A stretch of DNA of 64,000 nt from BCD1 sp965230565 (lineage in GTDB: Bacteria > Bacteroidota > Bacteroidia > Chitinophagales > Saprospiraceae), in contig CBDDLH010000001.1 of the NCBI GenBank assembly GCA_965230565.1, positions 213,417-277,416 of the forward strand. The letters run 5' to 3'. Positions 31,917 to 41,276 of this stretch are shown piece after piece. Numbering within the stretch: position 1 is the stretch's first letter; every line of letters begins with the position of its first letter. The position numbers and the translations under genes were made by a program. The notes under the pieces were generated by a model that made no database searches, was not told the DNA's origin, and was given only the letters and a program-made list of their open reading frames with translations.

Positions 31917-32720
31917 ATGATTAGATTAGCCATACTTGACCTTTACGACAATACACCCAATCAAGGTATGCGGTGTATTCAGGATATTGTGGAGGAATTT
32001 GACGAAATCGAATATTCTGTATTTGATGTAAGAGGGAAGGATCAGGTTCCCGGATTGGAGTTTGATATATATATATCCACAGGCGGACCCGGAAGTCCCC
32101 TGGAAGGTGATGGAATTTGGGACAAGCGATACGCACGATGGCTGGATGCTGTCTGGAACTGGAATCTTCAACCGGGGGCTCCCAAGAAGTATGTATTCTT
32201 TATTTGTCACTCCTTTCAGATTGCTGTCAATCATTTTAAGCTGGCAAGGGTGACAAAACGGAAATCCCGTTCCTTTGGAACCTTTTCTTGTCATAAAACA
32301 GATGAAGCAGAACCACTATTTGAAAAATTGCCTGATCCATTTTATATCGCTGATTTCAGGGATTGGCAGGCTGTACAACCGGATTGGAAGAGGATTGATG
32401 ATATGGGGGCAAAAGTGGTTGCCCTTGAGAAGATCCGCCCTCATGTGCCTTTGGAAAGAGCCCTTATGGGTATCCGTTTTTCGGAGGAGATTTTTGGCGT
32501 GCAGTTTCATCCTGAAGCGGAACCAAAGTCTATGCTCTGGCACTTTATGGATGAAAAACAGAGAATCCAGTTGATACAGGAGCATGGAGAAGAAAAATAT
32601 AAACGGTTGATTGATGATTTGCGGGATCGGAAGAAAATATTATTGACTCACAATACCGTCTTGCCAGGATTTTTGAAGCAGGCTGTTACAGCGGTGAAAA
32701 GAGGGACCTTAGCCATATAA
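31917..32720 (+). CDS. Class I glutamine amidotransferase-like protein
   Basis: 267 residues of GATase1 fold like the GMP synthase amidotransferase domain: STGGPGSPLEGDGIWD (oxyanion-side loop), VFFICHSFQIAVNHF with the nucleophile Cys, and GVQFHPEAEPKSM with the catalytic His and Glu. It should release ammonia from glutamine, or act as a related hydrolase. The usual GxCxGxQ elbow reads ICHSFQ here, so the glycine after the Cys-x position is replaced, as in some divergent GATases. It lies between two ATP-grasp-like genes on the same strand, suggesting it feeds ammonia to, or hydrolyses an amide made by, one of them (inference). Confidence 0.85.
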   Translation: MIRLAILDLYDNTPNQGMRCIQDIVEEFDEIEYSVFDVRGKDQVPGLEFDIYISTGGPGSPLEGDGIWDKRYARWLDAVWNWNLQPGAPKKYVFFICHSFQIAVNHFKLARVTKRKSRSFGTFSCHKTDEAEPLFEKLPDPFYIADFRDWQAVQPDWKRIDDMGAKVVALEKIRPHVPLERALMGIRFSEEIFGVQFHPEAEPKSMLWHFMDEKQRIQLIQEHGEEKYKRLIDDLRDRKKILLTHNTVLPGFLKQAVTAVKRGTLAI

Positions 32721-32795
32721 AGAAATATTAGCCTAAACCAAATCCATTAGTGTTTTGATCTTTTTTCTTTAACCTAAACTAATTGCTTCGACCCA

Positions 32796-33986
32796 ATGAT
32801 ACCCGAGTTACGAAAAAAATACAATAAGGCATTTACGGAAGAGGTTTACAATGATTTCAAGTATGCCATTGAGAAAAAATACGATCACCTGCCGGTCTTC
32901 AGAATTGCGGAGACCCCTATTTTTATTCCCAATGACCTAAAAGATAAAATAATACAGGCAGCAGAGGATATTATTGATGTTGTGGTGGCACCGGATTTCA
33001 TGGACAGCTCTGCCAGCGCTATTCCTCCGGGTTTAAAAGTTCCTCAGGAGTCAGACTTTACCAATTTCCTGCAAATGGATTTTGGTATTTGTATAGATGA
33101 GAATGGTGAATACACCCCCCAGTTAATCGAAGCACAGGGTTTTCCTTCCCTATATTTTTTCCAGAATCTTCTGGCCACCAAATACAGGGAATTCTTCGAT
33201 ATCCCTGATAATTTTTCCCATCTGTTTAATGGCCTGACTCCGGAGACCTATATTCAAAAACTCAGAAATATCATTATCGGGGATGCAGATCCCGAAACTA
33301 CGGTATTACTCGAAGTGGAGCCGGATAAGCAGGCCACGGTTATTGATTTTTTTGCTACCAAAGAAGCTCTGGGTATAGAATCTCTTTGTGTGACAGATCT
33401 TAAAGTGGAAGGCAAAGATGTTTATTATTACAAGGGCAAGAAGAAAATTAAGATTGAGCGTATTTTTAACCGGGTAATATTTGATGAGTTGGTACCAAGG
33501 ACAGATCTGAAGCGAGAGTTCCGTTTTAATATGGGAGCTAATGTCCATTGGGTAGGTCATCCTAACTGGTTCTTCAGACTGAGTAAATATACTCTTCCGT
33601 TCCTGAAAAGTGATTATGTACCGGAATCTCACTTCCTTCATGAACTGGACACCATTCCTGCCGATCTTGATAATTATGTCCTCAAACCGCTTTATTCTTT
33701 TGCCGGCTCAGGAGTGATCATCAACCTCAACAGGTTTGATATTGAAGCTATCCCGGATCCGGAGAATTATATCCTTCAAAAGAAAGTGGAATACGCTCCG
33801 GTAATAGAAACACCCAATGTTGGATCCAAATGTGAGATCAGGGTTATGTTCCTTTGGGAAAACCGAAACGAGCGACCATTATTGGTGAATAACCTGGTGA
33901 GACTGAGCAAAGGTAAAATGGTAGGCGTCAAGTACAACAAGGACAAGGATTGGGTAGGTGGAAGTGTAGGTTTTTTTGAAAAATAA
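32796..33986 (+). CDS. ATP-grasp-like protein of unknown function
   Basis: 396 residues, no signal peptide. The C-terminal half resembles an ATP-grasp core: YVLKPLYSFAGSGVIINL (nucleotide-binding Lys and Gly-rich loop), YILQKKVEYAPVIETP (hinge), KCEIRVMFLW and NNLVRLSKGKMVGV. The N-terminal ~230 residues include IDENGEYTPQLIEAQGFPSLYFFQ, which may be the substrate side; a loose likeness to glutathionylspermidine-synthase-type ligases is possible. With the preceding ATP-grasp and GATase genes it forms a candidate small-molecule amide-ligation cluster. The exact family was not recognised. Confidence 0.7.
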   Translation: MIPELRKKYNKAFTEEVYNDFKYAIEKKYDHLPVFRIAETPIFIPNDLKDKIIQAAEDIIDVVVAPDFMDSSASAIPPGLKVPQESDFTNFLQMDFGICIDENGEYTPQLIEAQGFPSLYFFQNLLATKYREFFDIPDNFSHLFNGLTPETYIQKLRNIIIGDADPETTVLLEVEPDKQATVIDFFATKEALGIESLCVTDLKVEGKDVYYYKGKKKIKIERIFNRVIFDELVPRTDLKREFRFNMGANVHWVGHPNWFFRLSKYTLPFLKSDYVPESHFLHELDTIPADLDNYVLKPLYSFAGSGVIINLNRFDIEAIPDPENYILQKKVEYAPVIETPNVGSKCEIRVMFLWENRNERPLLVNNLVRLSKGKMVGVKYNKDKDWVGGSVGFFEK

Positions 33987-34000
33987 GTAATCAAATCAAT

Positions 34001-35545
34001 ATGAATTTTCGTTTTTTATTTTTCCTGATCTTCTGGATAGGCGGGGTAACACTTTATGGTCAAAAACCAACAAGCCCTTGCGGAACAGCTCCTTTTAAAT
34101 CGGACTGGCTGAAAAAATATCAGCAATCTCCGGAAGATTATTCAAAGCTGGAAGATACCGTTATTTATGTCCCCTTGACCATTCATCTGGTAGGAACGGA
34201 TGATGGCTTCGGCTATTTTAGTCCAAGAGGTTTATTGGATGCTTTTTGTACCCTGAACGAAGATTTTGAACCTACGAATATTCGTTTTTTCCTGGAAGGA
34301 GATATCAATTATATACCCAATTCTTCCTACCTGGATCATCCGACTGTCCTGGATGGAGCTGAGATGATGTTTGAGCATAATGTAGAGAATACGCTCAACT
34401 GTTATTTTGTATCAGATCCTGCGGGAAATTGCGGATATAATCTGCCGTATGCAGGTCTTGCCGTGGCAAAAAGCTGTGCCGGCATAAATGACCACACATG
34501 GGCTCATGAAGTCGGTCATGCGCTGTCACTTGCACACCCGTTTTTAGGTTGGGAAGGAGGTGTCAGTCATGATGGCTCCGTGTCACATAATTTTAATGAT
34601 CCGGCTCCGCTAACCGTTACTTATGACTATACCTATTTCCTGGATACACTTATCCTCGATACGATGATTATCGATACGGCTTTCGTGGAATTTGTCGATG
34701 GTTCCAATTGTCACATAGCCGCCGATGGTTTTTGTGATACGGCTCCGGATTATCTGGCCAGCCGCTGGATTTGCAACAGTAATTCGGAGAGTTCTGTTAT
34801 CCAAAAAGACCCTTCCGGGGCTACCTTTCAGTCTGATGGGACATTGATCATGTCATATGCCGATGATGCCTGTTCCTACAGGTTCTCAGACGAACAAATT
34901 GCAGCTATGCGAGCCAATTTAATTGATGAAAAGCCTCATTGGTTGTATGACCAGTCGGAGGAGGAACCCGTTGAAGGTTTAGCAGATCTGGTCTCACCAG
35001 TTGACGATGCAATTGTTCAATTTAATTATGTTCCATTGGCATGGGAAGCGGTACCCAATGCAACACATTACGTGGTGGAGATTTCCAGATTGCAGAATTT
35101 TCCCTTAACACTAACAGATTCTTATTTGGTCAATGAGAATGCCTTGACGGTAATTAATCTATTAGACCAAAAGAAATATTATTGGCGGGTGAGGGCTTTT
35201 AACAGGCAATATTTTTGTGGTTCCTATACAGAAAAGGAAAGTTTTGAAACTGCTGATTTTTTGAGTATTGATGAAGAAAGCACATTAACGGCTTTTGAAA
35301 TATTTCCATCAAGTTTATCACCCGGTTCAACGGTAAACATCAAAGTCCATTCAAAAAATACCTTCCATGGAGAGATTCGATTGTTAAATATTTTGGGGCA
35401 ACCTGTTGAGATATCTGAGGTTGACTTCGCCTTGGGAGAGAATAACCTGGCACTGGAGATTCACGAAAATTTGCCATCAGGACTGTATGTATTGGCCATC
35501 GGAGGAAACGGAAATTTTGCTTCGAAGAAGATCGTTGTTGAGTAA
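34001..35545 (+). CDS. Secreted M43-type zinc metalloprotease with T9SS type-A tail
   Basis: 514 residues. Signal peptide (FRFLFFLIFWIGGVTLYGQ), then a pappalysin-like (M43) catalytic domain: HEVGHALSLAHPF near residue 168 is the HExxHxxGxxH-type zinc motif (variant spacing region SLAH), DGFCDTAPDY follows, and IMSYADDACSYRFSDEQ near residue 283 is the Met-turn region. Then comes a fibronectin-III-like module (~325-420, VPLAWEAVPNATHYVVEISR) and a type-A sorting domain at the C-terminus. Expected to act outside the cell on proteins. It begins 14 bases after the ATP-grasp-like gene, so it may be cotranscribed though functionally unrelated. Confidence 0.88.
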   Translation: MNFRFLFFLIFWIGGVTLYGQKPTSPCGTAPFKSDWLKKYQQSPEDYSKLEDTVIYVPLTIHLVGTDDGFGYFSPRGLLDAFCTLNEDFEPTNIRFFLEGDINYIPNSSYLDHPTVLDGAEMMFEHNVENTLNCYFVSDPAGNCGYNLPYAGLAVAKSCAGINDHTWAHEVGHALSLAHPFLGWEGGVSHDGSVSHNFNDPAPLTVTYDYTYFLDTLILDTMIIDTAFVEFVDGSNCHIAADGFCDTAPDYLASRWICNSNSESSVIQKDPSGATFQSDGTLIMSYADDACSYRFSDEQIAAMRANLIDEKPHWLYDQSEEEPVEGLADLVSPVDDAIVQFNYVPLAWEAVPNATHYVVEISRLQNFPLTLTDSYLVNENALTVINLLDQKKYYWRVRAFNRQYFCGSYTEKESFETADFLSIDEESTLTAFEIFPSSLSPGSTVNIKVHSKNTFHGEIRLLNILGQPVEISEVDFALGENNLALEIHENLPSGLYVLAIGGNGNFASKKIVVE

Positions 35546-35552
35546 ATGTCAA

Positions 35553-35583
35553 GAAATACTATTTTTCTAAAAAATAGTATTTC
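35553..35583 (+). repeat. Dispersed palindromic repeat, copy B
   Basis: Arms identical to copy A (GAAATACTATTTTT / AAAAATAGTATTTC) around centre CTA, starting 7 bases after the stop of the metalloprotease gene. No CAACCAG run follows here. In this position it could also help end transcription. Confidence 0.85.
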
Positions 35584-35686
35584 TATACCATTACTGGATA
35601 CAATAGAGCTTTTTGTCGAAAAATTGGAAACACCTTGAACAATCCATAAGTCCCAGACATTATTAAGATGTCTAAAATTACTTTTC

Positions 35687-36910
35687 ATGGGAGTCATCAT
35701 TGCAGGTGTCGTAGTTTTTCTACTTGACCTATACGCATATAAAGGTATTTCAACACTGACCGAAAGTTTATCGAGACCTTATCAAACGGGAGTCTTTTTA
35801 CTCTTTTGGACGGTAGCCATCGCTTTGTTAGTTGCATTTCTTTACACCATTACCCATTTCAATGAGTGGAGGGTTAGTAATCCACGAGCTTTTATTTTCT
35901 GGACCTCCGCCTTTTTTGTTTTTTCCATTCCTTTGTTGGTTTTTAATATGTTCCATTTTGCGGATGATCTGACCAATGGGGTATTGTGGGGTGTTAATAA
36001 ACTGACCAGTCCTGAAACTGATTTTGCGCGCCGGAAATTCCTTACGCAGGCTGGTTTAGGGGTTGGTTCCTTATTACTGGGAGGTTTCTTTTATGGAGTG
36101 ACCAAGGGAAAATTCGCTTTCAGAATACTTAAAAATGAAGTCCTTTCTTCCAGGCTGCCAAAGGCTTTTGATGGATTGAAGATCGTGCAGATCAGTGATG
36201 CTCATCTGGGGAGTTTTGTCAATAATTTCGAACCTGTAAAAAAGATGGTTCGCATGATCAATGATATTGAACCGGACTATGTCGTTTTTACGGGCGATAT
36301 GGTCAACAGTCATGCAGATGAAGCCGAACCCTGGATTCCTGTTTTTTCCGAAATAAAAGCTAAAAAAGGAAAATTCTCCGTTTTTGGCAATCACGATTAT
36401 GCCGATTATGGTAACTATTCAGAAAATGAAAAGACGAAAAGCCGAAACCGGTTGAAGGAGATCCATAAGGAAATGGGGTTTCGGTTACTGGAAGATGAAC
36501 ATGTCGAATTGGAAAGAGAAGGGGAGAAGATCTCTATGATCGGTGTTCACAACTGGGGTGCAGGCTTCCATCAGGTAGGTGATCTCGAAGCAGCTATGCA
36601 AAATGTCAACCCTGATCATTTCAAAATCCTGTTGTCTCATGATCCTACTCATTGGGAAAACCAGGTATTAGGCAAAAAAGATATTCACCTGACTATGTCA
36701 GGTCACACCCACGGTATGCAAATGGGCATTGAGATCCCCAATTTAGGCATCAAATGGAGTCCGGTAAAATTGCGGTATAAAAGATGGGCGGGCTTATATA
36801 AAGAGGGAGACCAACACTTGCATATCAACCGTGGATTAGGAGTTCTGGCATTTCCGGGAAGAGTTGGAATGGCGCCTGAAATCACCCTGTTGGAGTTGAA
36901 GTCTGCTTGA
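35687..36910 (+). CDS. Membrane-anchored metallophosphoesterase (calcineurin-like)
   Basis: 407 residues. Four hydrophobic segments span about residues 1-125. A short twin-arginine-like/lipid-anchor stretch (ARRKFLTQAGLGVGSLLLGG) precedes the phosphoesterase domain (about 150-407). Metal-binding motifs in order: VQISDAHLGSF (DxH), VFTGDMVN (GD), FGNHDYADYG (GNHD), LLSHDPTHWE (H) and MSGHTHGMQMG (GHTH). All are intact, so it should hydrolyse a phosphoester; YkuE-like homologs act on UDP-sugars or lipids, but the substrate is not determined. Two bases later a TTG-started frame leads into the DUF3667 gene. Confidence 0.9.
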   Translation: MGVIIAGVVVFLLDLYAYKGISTLTESLSRPYQTGVFLLFWTVAIALLVAFLYTITHFNEWRVSNPRAFIFWTSAFFVFSIPLLVFNMFHFADDLTNGVLWGVNKLTSPETDFARRKFLTQAGLGVGSLLLGGFFYGVTKGKFAFRILKNEVLSSRLPKAFDGLKIVQISDAHLGSFVNNFEPVKKMVRMINDIEPDYVVFTGDMVNSHADEAEPWIPVFSEIKAKKGKFSVFGNHDYADYGNYSENEKTKSRNRLKEIHKEMGFRLLEDEHVELEREGEKISMIGVHNWGAGFHQVGDLEAAMQNVNPDHFKILLSHDPTHWENQVLGKKDIHLTMSGHTHGMQMGIEIPNLGIKWSPVKLRYKRWAGLYKEGDQHLHINRGLGVLAFPGRVGMAPEITLLELKSA

Positions 36911-36956
36911 TTTGGAGAGCAGAAAAGCGTATCTTCGGCCAAATTTCAAAGAAACC

Positions 36957-37676
36957 ATGACGTGCTTAAACTGTGGACATGAGTTCGAAGGTCGCTTTTG
37001 TAATGAATGCGGTCAGAAAGCTTCAGTCAATTCCATCACTATTAGGAGCATTTTTTCCGAAGTCTTTCGCATAATTACCAATACCGACAGAGGCTTGTTT
37101 TATAATTTCATCAATCTTACGACAAGGCCCAAAACGGTGGTAGCTGATTATATATCGGGAAAGCGCAAGCCTTTTTTTGCTCCCGTTCAATATGCCATTC
37201 TTGGGGTCACCATACTTACCCTGCTCGATCATTATTATGGTACGGGCATTAAAACACTAGGGGATGCAGCCAGGAATATTGAGATGATGAATGATACTTC
37301 ACCGTACAAAGTGGGCATGGGATTTGGAAAGGTTTTGAAGAGCAACCTGAAATTTGCCTTACTATTGAACATTTTCTTTTTTGCCGTACCGGCAAGACTA
37401 TTCAACAGGCGGTATAATTTTGCAGAACATCTGGCTATCCAGGCTTTTATCCTTGGGCATGCAGCCTTTGTGACCATTATTTTGTTTCCTGTTGTAAATC
37501 TGACGATTTTAGCCAATCCGGTTTTTTTTATGGCTGTTTTTCTGATGAATTTTTTCATCTTTTTCCGTCAGAAAGAAATTTTTGAAGGGCTGCTGGGAGC
37601 ATTTTTTACAGTAGTTCTGGGATTGGTATTGTTTTTACTTATTCCTATGTTATTTTACTTTTTCTTTTTGAATTGA
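36957..37676 (+). CDS. DUF3667 family membrane protein with N-terminal zinc ribbon
   Basis: 239 residues from the ATG at 36957; a TTG at 36912 would add an unlikely 15 residues. TCLNCGHEFEGRFCNECGQK is a four-Cys zinc-ribbon motif, followed by the family block LFYNFINLTTRPKTVVADYISGKRKPFFAPVQY. At least four hydrophobic segments follow (~70-90, 135-155, 170-195, 205-235). DUF3667 proteins are common in Bacteroidota with no known role. It follows the phosphoesterase gene by 46 bases. Confidence 0.85.
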   Translation: MTCLNCGHEFEGRFCNECGQKASVNSITIRSIFSEVFRIITNTDRGLFYNFINLTTRPKTVVADYISGKRKPFFAPVQYAILGVTILTLLDHYYGTGIKTLGDAARNIEMMNDTSPYKVGMGFGKVLKSNLKFALLLNIFFFAVPARLFNRRYNFAEHLAIQAFILGHAAFVTIILFPVVNLTILANPVFFMAVFLMNFFIFFRQKEIFEGLLGAFFTVVLGLVLFLLIPMLFYFFFLN

Positions 37677-37740
37677 AATAGGGATTTTTCATGGTTTTAA
37701 AATTTAGATAATAATTATCAGCAAATTCCAAAATTAATAC

Positions 37741-38487
37741 GTGGCAACCAAGAAAACACAATATACGCAGTTCAATATTAATGGTAATCTGATTCCTGTT
37801 CAGGTGGTTCGGGAACGCCGAAGCAGTATGCGTGTTTCCGTTGGCAAGACAGCGGTTATCCTGAGGATGCCTTCTGGAATAATGGCTCCCGGTACAGAAA
37901 AGGGGATTAACTGGAGCAAGAGCTGGCTGGAAGAACTGGTTAGAAAGAGACCTGATGCTCTGGATCACTTGCTTTCAAAAAGTTATAACACCGGTGACGA
38001 ACTAAAGGTAGGGGAAAGAACCTATTTCCTCGACATCAGCTATAAAGATCGCAAGACTCATGCTGCCAAACTTGATGGGAATACCATTAAACTTAGCCTT
38101 GTTGAGCAGGAAAAGTCAGCGTTGGCTTTGCAAAAAGCGATAAAACATCTGTTGAGCAGGGTAGTAGCCGGTGATTTCCTGCCGGAGGTCGAACGCCGGG
38201 TAGATGATCTTAATGATCGTTTTTTCCAAAAACCTTTTAATAAGGTCAGCCTGAAATACAACCATTCCAATTGGGGAAGTTGCTCCAGCAAAGGTAATAT
38301 CAATCTGTCGACGAGATTGTTGTTTGCTCCTCAGGAAGTAATTGATTATGTTATTATTCATGAACTTGCGCATTTGATCGAGCGTAACCATTCCCATCGG
38401 TTTTGGGCTTTGGTGGAAGGAGCAATGCCTGATTACAAAGAAAAGGTTCGTCATTTAAAAGCAAATGGAAAGCAGTATGATTTTTAG
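37741..38487 (+). CDS. YgjP-like (M48-type) metallopeptidase
   Basis: 248 residues with GTG start (VATKKTQYTQFNING). The core matches DUF45/YgjP metallopeptidases: VVRERRSSMRVSVGK near the start, NHSNWGSCSSKGNINLSTRLLFAP, then VIIHELAHLIERNHSHRFWALVE containing the HELAH zinc motif and a downstream His for the third ligand. Cytoplasmic by lack of signal peptide. The 3' end overlaps the next gene by 11 bases, suggesting coupled translation. Confidence 0.88.
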   Translation: MATKKTQYTQFNINGNLIPVQVVRERRSSMRVSVGKTAVILRMPSGIMAPGTEKGINWSKSWLEELVRKRPDALDHLLSKSYNTGDELKVGERTYFLDISYKDRKTHAAKLDGNTIKLSLVEQEKSALALQKAIKHLLSRVVAGDFLPEVERRVDDLNDRFFQKPFNKVSLKYNHSNWGSCSSKGNINLSTRLLFAPQEVIDYVIIHELAHLIERNHSHRFWALVEGAMPDYKEKVRHLKANGKQYDF

Positions 38488-39550
38488 CGTTTGGAATAAA
38501 CATATAGTTACCGTAATTTTTGGATTGTTCCTGTTAAGTGTAATAGCCTGTCATGAGGACGATCCAGGGCCAGACGACCCTAACCCTTCGATTCAGGAAG
38601 CGGAAGGTTTTTTTATCATCAATGAGGGGACCTTCAACTTTGGAAATGCTTCTGTGAGTTATTATCATTTCAATTCAGGAGAGGTAACTTCTGAGGTGTT
38701 TAAAACGGCTAATGGCTATACACCGGGCGATGTATTACAGGATTTCTATATTCAGGATGATACGGGTTATCTGGTATTGAATAATTCAGGCTTCATCCAG
38801 GTTGTGGATATGGAGACTTTTTCTTCCATCGGGGTGATACAGCCATTTGAATCTCCACGTTTTTTCTTACCCGTTGCTGACAACAAGGCTTATGTAAGTG
38901 ATTTATACTCCAACAGCGTTCAGGTTGTTGCAATGGATTCAGGGGAAGTTACCGGAGAGATTCAAGTTCCTTTTTGGACGGAGCAAATGGTTCGGGTCGA
39001 CGGTAAGGTTTTTGTGAATTCCCCCTGGGATGTCCGGTTAGATGCGCATGATCATATTTATGTTCTTGATTCAGAAAGTGATTTATTGATTGACAGCATT
39101 CAGGTAGGAGTAGATCCTGCCGATATGGTTTTGAGTGAAAATAAATTATGGATTTATTGCCGTGGATCTGCCGGGGAGGAAGCTCCTGCCGGGCTGGTGT
39201 GCATCAATACCCAATCCATGGAGGTGGAACGGACTTTGTCTTTTGAAGATCACGACCTGGGTTTTGCTGCAAGGTTAGCTTTAAGTACTTCGGGAGATAC
39301 CCTTTACTACCTGAAAAATGATGTTTTTGCTTTTCCGGTAAACAACTCGGAATTGCCGGAAGATCCTATGATTTCGGCGGATGGCAAGGTATTATATGCT
39401 TTGGGTGTGAATCCGGATAATGGGGATGTATTGGTCGGGGATGCTATTGATTATGCTCAAAAGGGAAAAGTGTATATGTACGATTCCTCCGGTGGATTAA
39501 AGCAAGAGATTGACGCAGGAGTAATTCCCGCGGGTTTTGTGTTTTATTGA
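38477..39550 (+). CDS. Lipoprotein with YncE-like beta-propeller (DUF5074 type)
   Basis: 357 residues from the Met at 38477 (an ATG at 38465 would deepen the overlap with the upstream gene). Signal and lipobox: IFGLFLLSVIACHEDD, with Cys as the lipidation site. The rest is seven-bladed propeller-like, beginning EGFFIINEGTFNFGNASVSYY, the opening of DUF5074/YncE-type surface proteins. Such proteins are often linked with TonB-dependent uptake systems, but none is adjacent. Its 3' end overlaps the convergent gene by 7 bases. Confidence 0.82.
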   Translation: MIFSVWNKHIVTVIFGLFLLSVIACHEDDPGPDDPNPSIQEAEGFFIINEGTFNFGNASVSYYHFNSGEVTSEVFKTANGYTPGDVLQDFYIQDDTGYLVLNNSGFIQVVDMETFSSIGVIQPFESPRFFLPVADNKAYVSDLYSNSVQVVAMDSGEVTGEIQVPFWTEQMVRVDGKVFVNSPWDVRLDAHDHIYVLDSESDLLIDSIQVGVDPADMVLSENKLWIYCRGSAGEEAPAGLVCINTQSMEVERTLSFEDHDLGFAARLALSTSGDTLYYLKNDVFAFPVNNSELPEDPMISADGKVLYALGVNPDNGDVLVGDAIDYAQKGKVYMYDSSGGLKQEIDAGVIPAGFVFY

Positions 39551-39948
39551 CGTTCCCAGGCTATTAACTCTACAATATAGGCGCCTTTATATCCAAGGTT
39601 CCTTAGTTTTTGCTTCATTTGATTAGCTTCGGCCCTGGTGTCGAAGCACTGTTTGGTTTCCACTACCCAAACTTCTTCACAAGGTCTGTGGCGAGCTATA
39701 AGGCTTTCATGGAATGGATAATTTTCAGGGCTGGTAAATTTGAGCAGAGCAACCTGAATCTTGTAACATCTTACCGTTACCGTTTTGAACTTTGGTAAAC
39801 TTGATTTGGGAGGTGGAGAGCCGCCTTTTACTGTGCTCCAGGCTCCTTTTTCATAAGAAACCGGTAACTCGTCACAATAAGCTGGCTTTTCTTGAGCCCA
39901 CACAAACACCGGGAGCATCAAAAAAAGAAAAACAATCAGATTTTTCAT
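39544..39948 (-). CDS. Exported SPOR-like domain protein
   Basis: 134 residues from the Met at 39948, where a signal peptide begins (MKNLIVFLFLMLPVFVWAQ). The mature part has a SPOR-like layout: a YKIQVALLKF strand, the KQCFDTRAEANQMKQKLRNLGYKGAYIVEL helix-strand ending, and four Cys that may form disulfides. SPOR domains bind denuded peptidoglycan glycan strands. The match is moderate; other small periplasmic proteins cannot be ruled out. Confidence 0.65.
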   Translation of the reverse strand: MKNLIVFLFLMLPVFVWAQEKPAYCDELPVSYEKGAWSTVKGGSPPPKSSLPKFKTVTVRCYKIQVALLKFTSPENYPFHESLIARHRPCEEVWVVETKQCFDTRAEANQMKQKLRNLGYKGAYIVELIAWERQ

Positions 39949-40352
39949 TGGTACGTGTTTGTCTAAAATATATTCAAATAAACATTTCCGGTGAGAAATA
40001 GTTATTTGAAAGAATTTGCTTTCAGTTGGTAAATAACAGGGTATCAATTATTTATATAATCTGAGTATAGCAGTTTTTACATTAAAAAAAATAATAAGGA
40101 TTGAGATGTTCTCTGCAGAACCGGGGGATCTTGTTACTATCTGGTAAGCAAGTAAAGTATAAAATTACAAAAAAACATATTATGTTGCCCGGTTTTGCTC
40201 CAAAAACGGTAAAAAACGGTTACGAAGGGAGAATATTTAACTTTAAATACACGGATTATTTACTGAAAGGCCTGGAGAATTGGTAAAAAAAAGGTTGCAG
40301 GCCATGATGATCCATGATCTGCAACCTGCTGGTGGTTTTAATTCGGGAAAGA
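39949..40352. other. Intergenic region between two minus-strand genes
   Basis: 404 bases holding the terminator at 40285-40326 and the presumed promoter of the SPOR-like gene. A short plus-strand frame (40101-40286) lacks any recognisable motif and runs into the terminator; I do not call it a gene. Confidence 0.5.
40285..40326 (-). terminator. Terminator of the AraC/GyrI regulator gene
   Basis: On the minus strand an 8-bp stem GGTTGCAG/CTGCAACC (40319-40326 with 40293-40300), with an imperfect inner part, is followed by eight Ts (A-run 40285-40292 on plus). It lies 27 bases after the stop at 40353. Confidence 0.75.
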
Positions 40353-41276
40353 TTATTGCACGGGGATGCAAATATCCAGGATGAATTTCCTTTCCGGATG
40401 TTGCATATGATCATTATGATAAAGCTCATAGTAATCCTTCTCACGGCTTTGATATCCATTGTCTGCAATCCAGACACACATGCTATTCCAGGCCTGTTCA
40501 AATTCCATGACACCGATCTCAAATCTTCCTACGGCGAATTTGCCTCCCGGGATTTTCATGTATCCAACTTCTCCTTCAGTGGAAATTTCGTGATCGACGG
40601 TAATACAGGCACTTTGGCGGACTTTGGAGATCTCCGTTACCTGTGGATCATCGTGGTAGACCGTAACGGTTTTCAGTTCCGGAGTGTTGAGTAGTCCTTT
40701 AGGTCCGGCCCAACGCATCAGTCTTTCGTAGGCTCCGCCGATCTGATCAAAATTTCCCATATGGGAGACATAGGCCACTTGTAATTCAGGCATTTCTTTG
40801 ACAGCAACATTTGCATTCATTTCTAACCAATTTTTGATGTTATTAATATTACAAATGTAGGTTTCAAAGGTCAGGTCGACTTGACTATTCTTGCGGTCGA
40901 CTTTACGAATCTTGCTAAACTGATCTTTAGGGATTTCCCGGAATTCGCTGGGGCTTATCCCGTAATATTTTTTAAATGCTCTGGAGAAGGAAGATGCACT
41001 GTTAAACCCCAAATCATAAGCAATACTGGACAGGGCTAATTCCGAGCCCTTCATGAGTAGAGAGGCACTGCGCTCGAGCCTTTTGCGGTTGATAAATGTA
41101 TTAATGGTTTCTCCGGTTATTCCTGAAAATATTCTGTGAAAATGATAGGGAGAAAAACAGGCGACCCGAGCAATTTTATCAAGGGAAAGTTCTTTGTCGA
41201 GGTTGTCTTCGATATAAACCATCACCTTATTGATTCGACCGAGGTAATCCTTTCGTATGGCATTGGTGGTTGTCAT
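40353..41276 (-). CDS. AraC-family regulator with GyrI-like ligand-binding domain
   Basis: 307 residues. The N-terminal ~110 residues carry two helix-turn-helix units of the AraC/XylS type (LSLDKIARVACFSPYHFHRIFS and LALSSIAYDLGFNSASSFSRAFKKYYGISPSEFRE). The C-terminal ~155 residues match the GyrI-like small-molecule-binding fold (ELQVAYVSHMGNFDQIGGAYERLMRWA ... ILDICIPV). It is likely a transcription factor responding to a hydrophobic or cationic compound, as Rob/BmrR-like proteins do. No efflux gene is adjacent, so the target is unknown. Confidence 0.92.
   Translation of the reverse strand: MTTTNAIRKDYLGRINKVMVYIEDNLDKELSLDKIARVACFSPYHFHRIFSGITGETINTFINRKRLERSASLLMKGSELALSSIAYDLGFNSASSFSRAFKKYYGISPSEFREIPKDQFSKIRKVDRKNSQVDLTFETYICNINNIKNWLEMNANVAVKEMPELQVAYVSHMGNFDQIGGAYERLMRWAGPKGLLNTPELKTVTVYHDDPQVTEISKVRQSACITVDHEISTEGEVGYMKIPGGKFAVGRFEIGVMEFEQAWNSMCVWIADNGYQSREKDYYELYHNDHMQHPERKFILDICIPVQ

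Noticed and set aside
40101..40286. Short plus-strand frame encoding ~60 residues
   Set aside because: No recognisable motif, no promoter, and it runs into the terminator of the minus-strand regulator gene.
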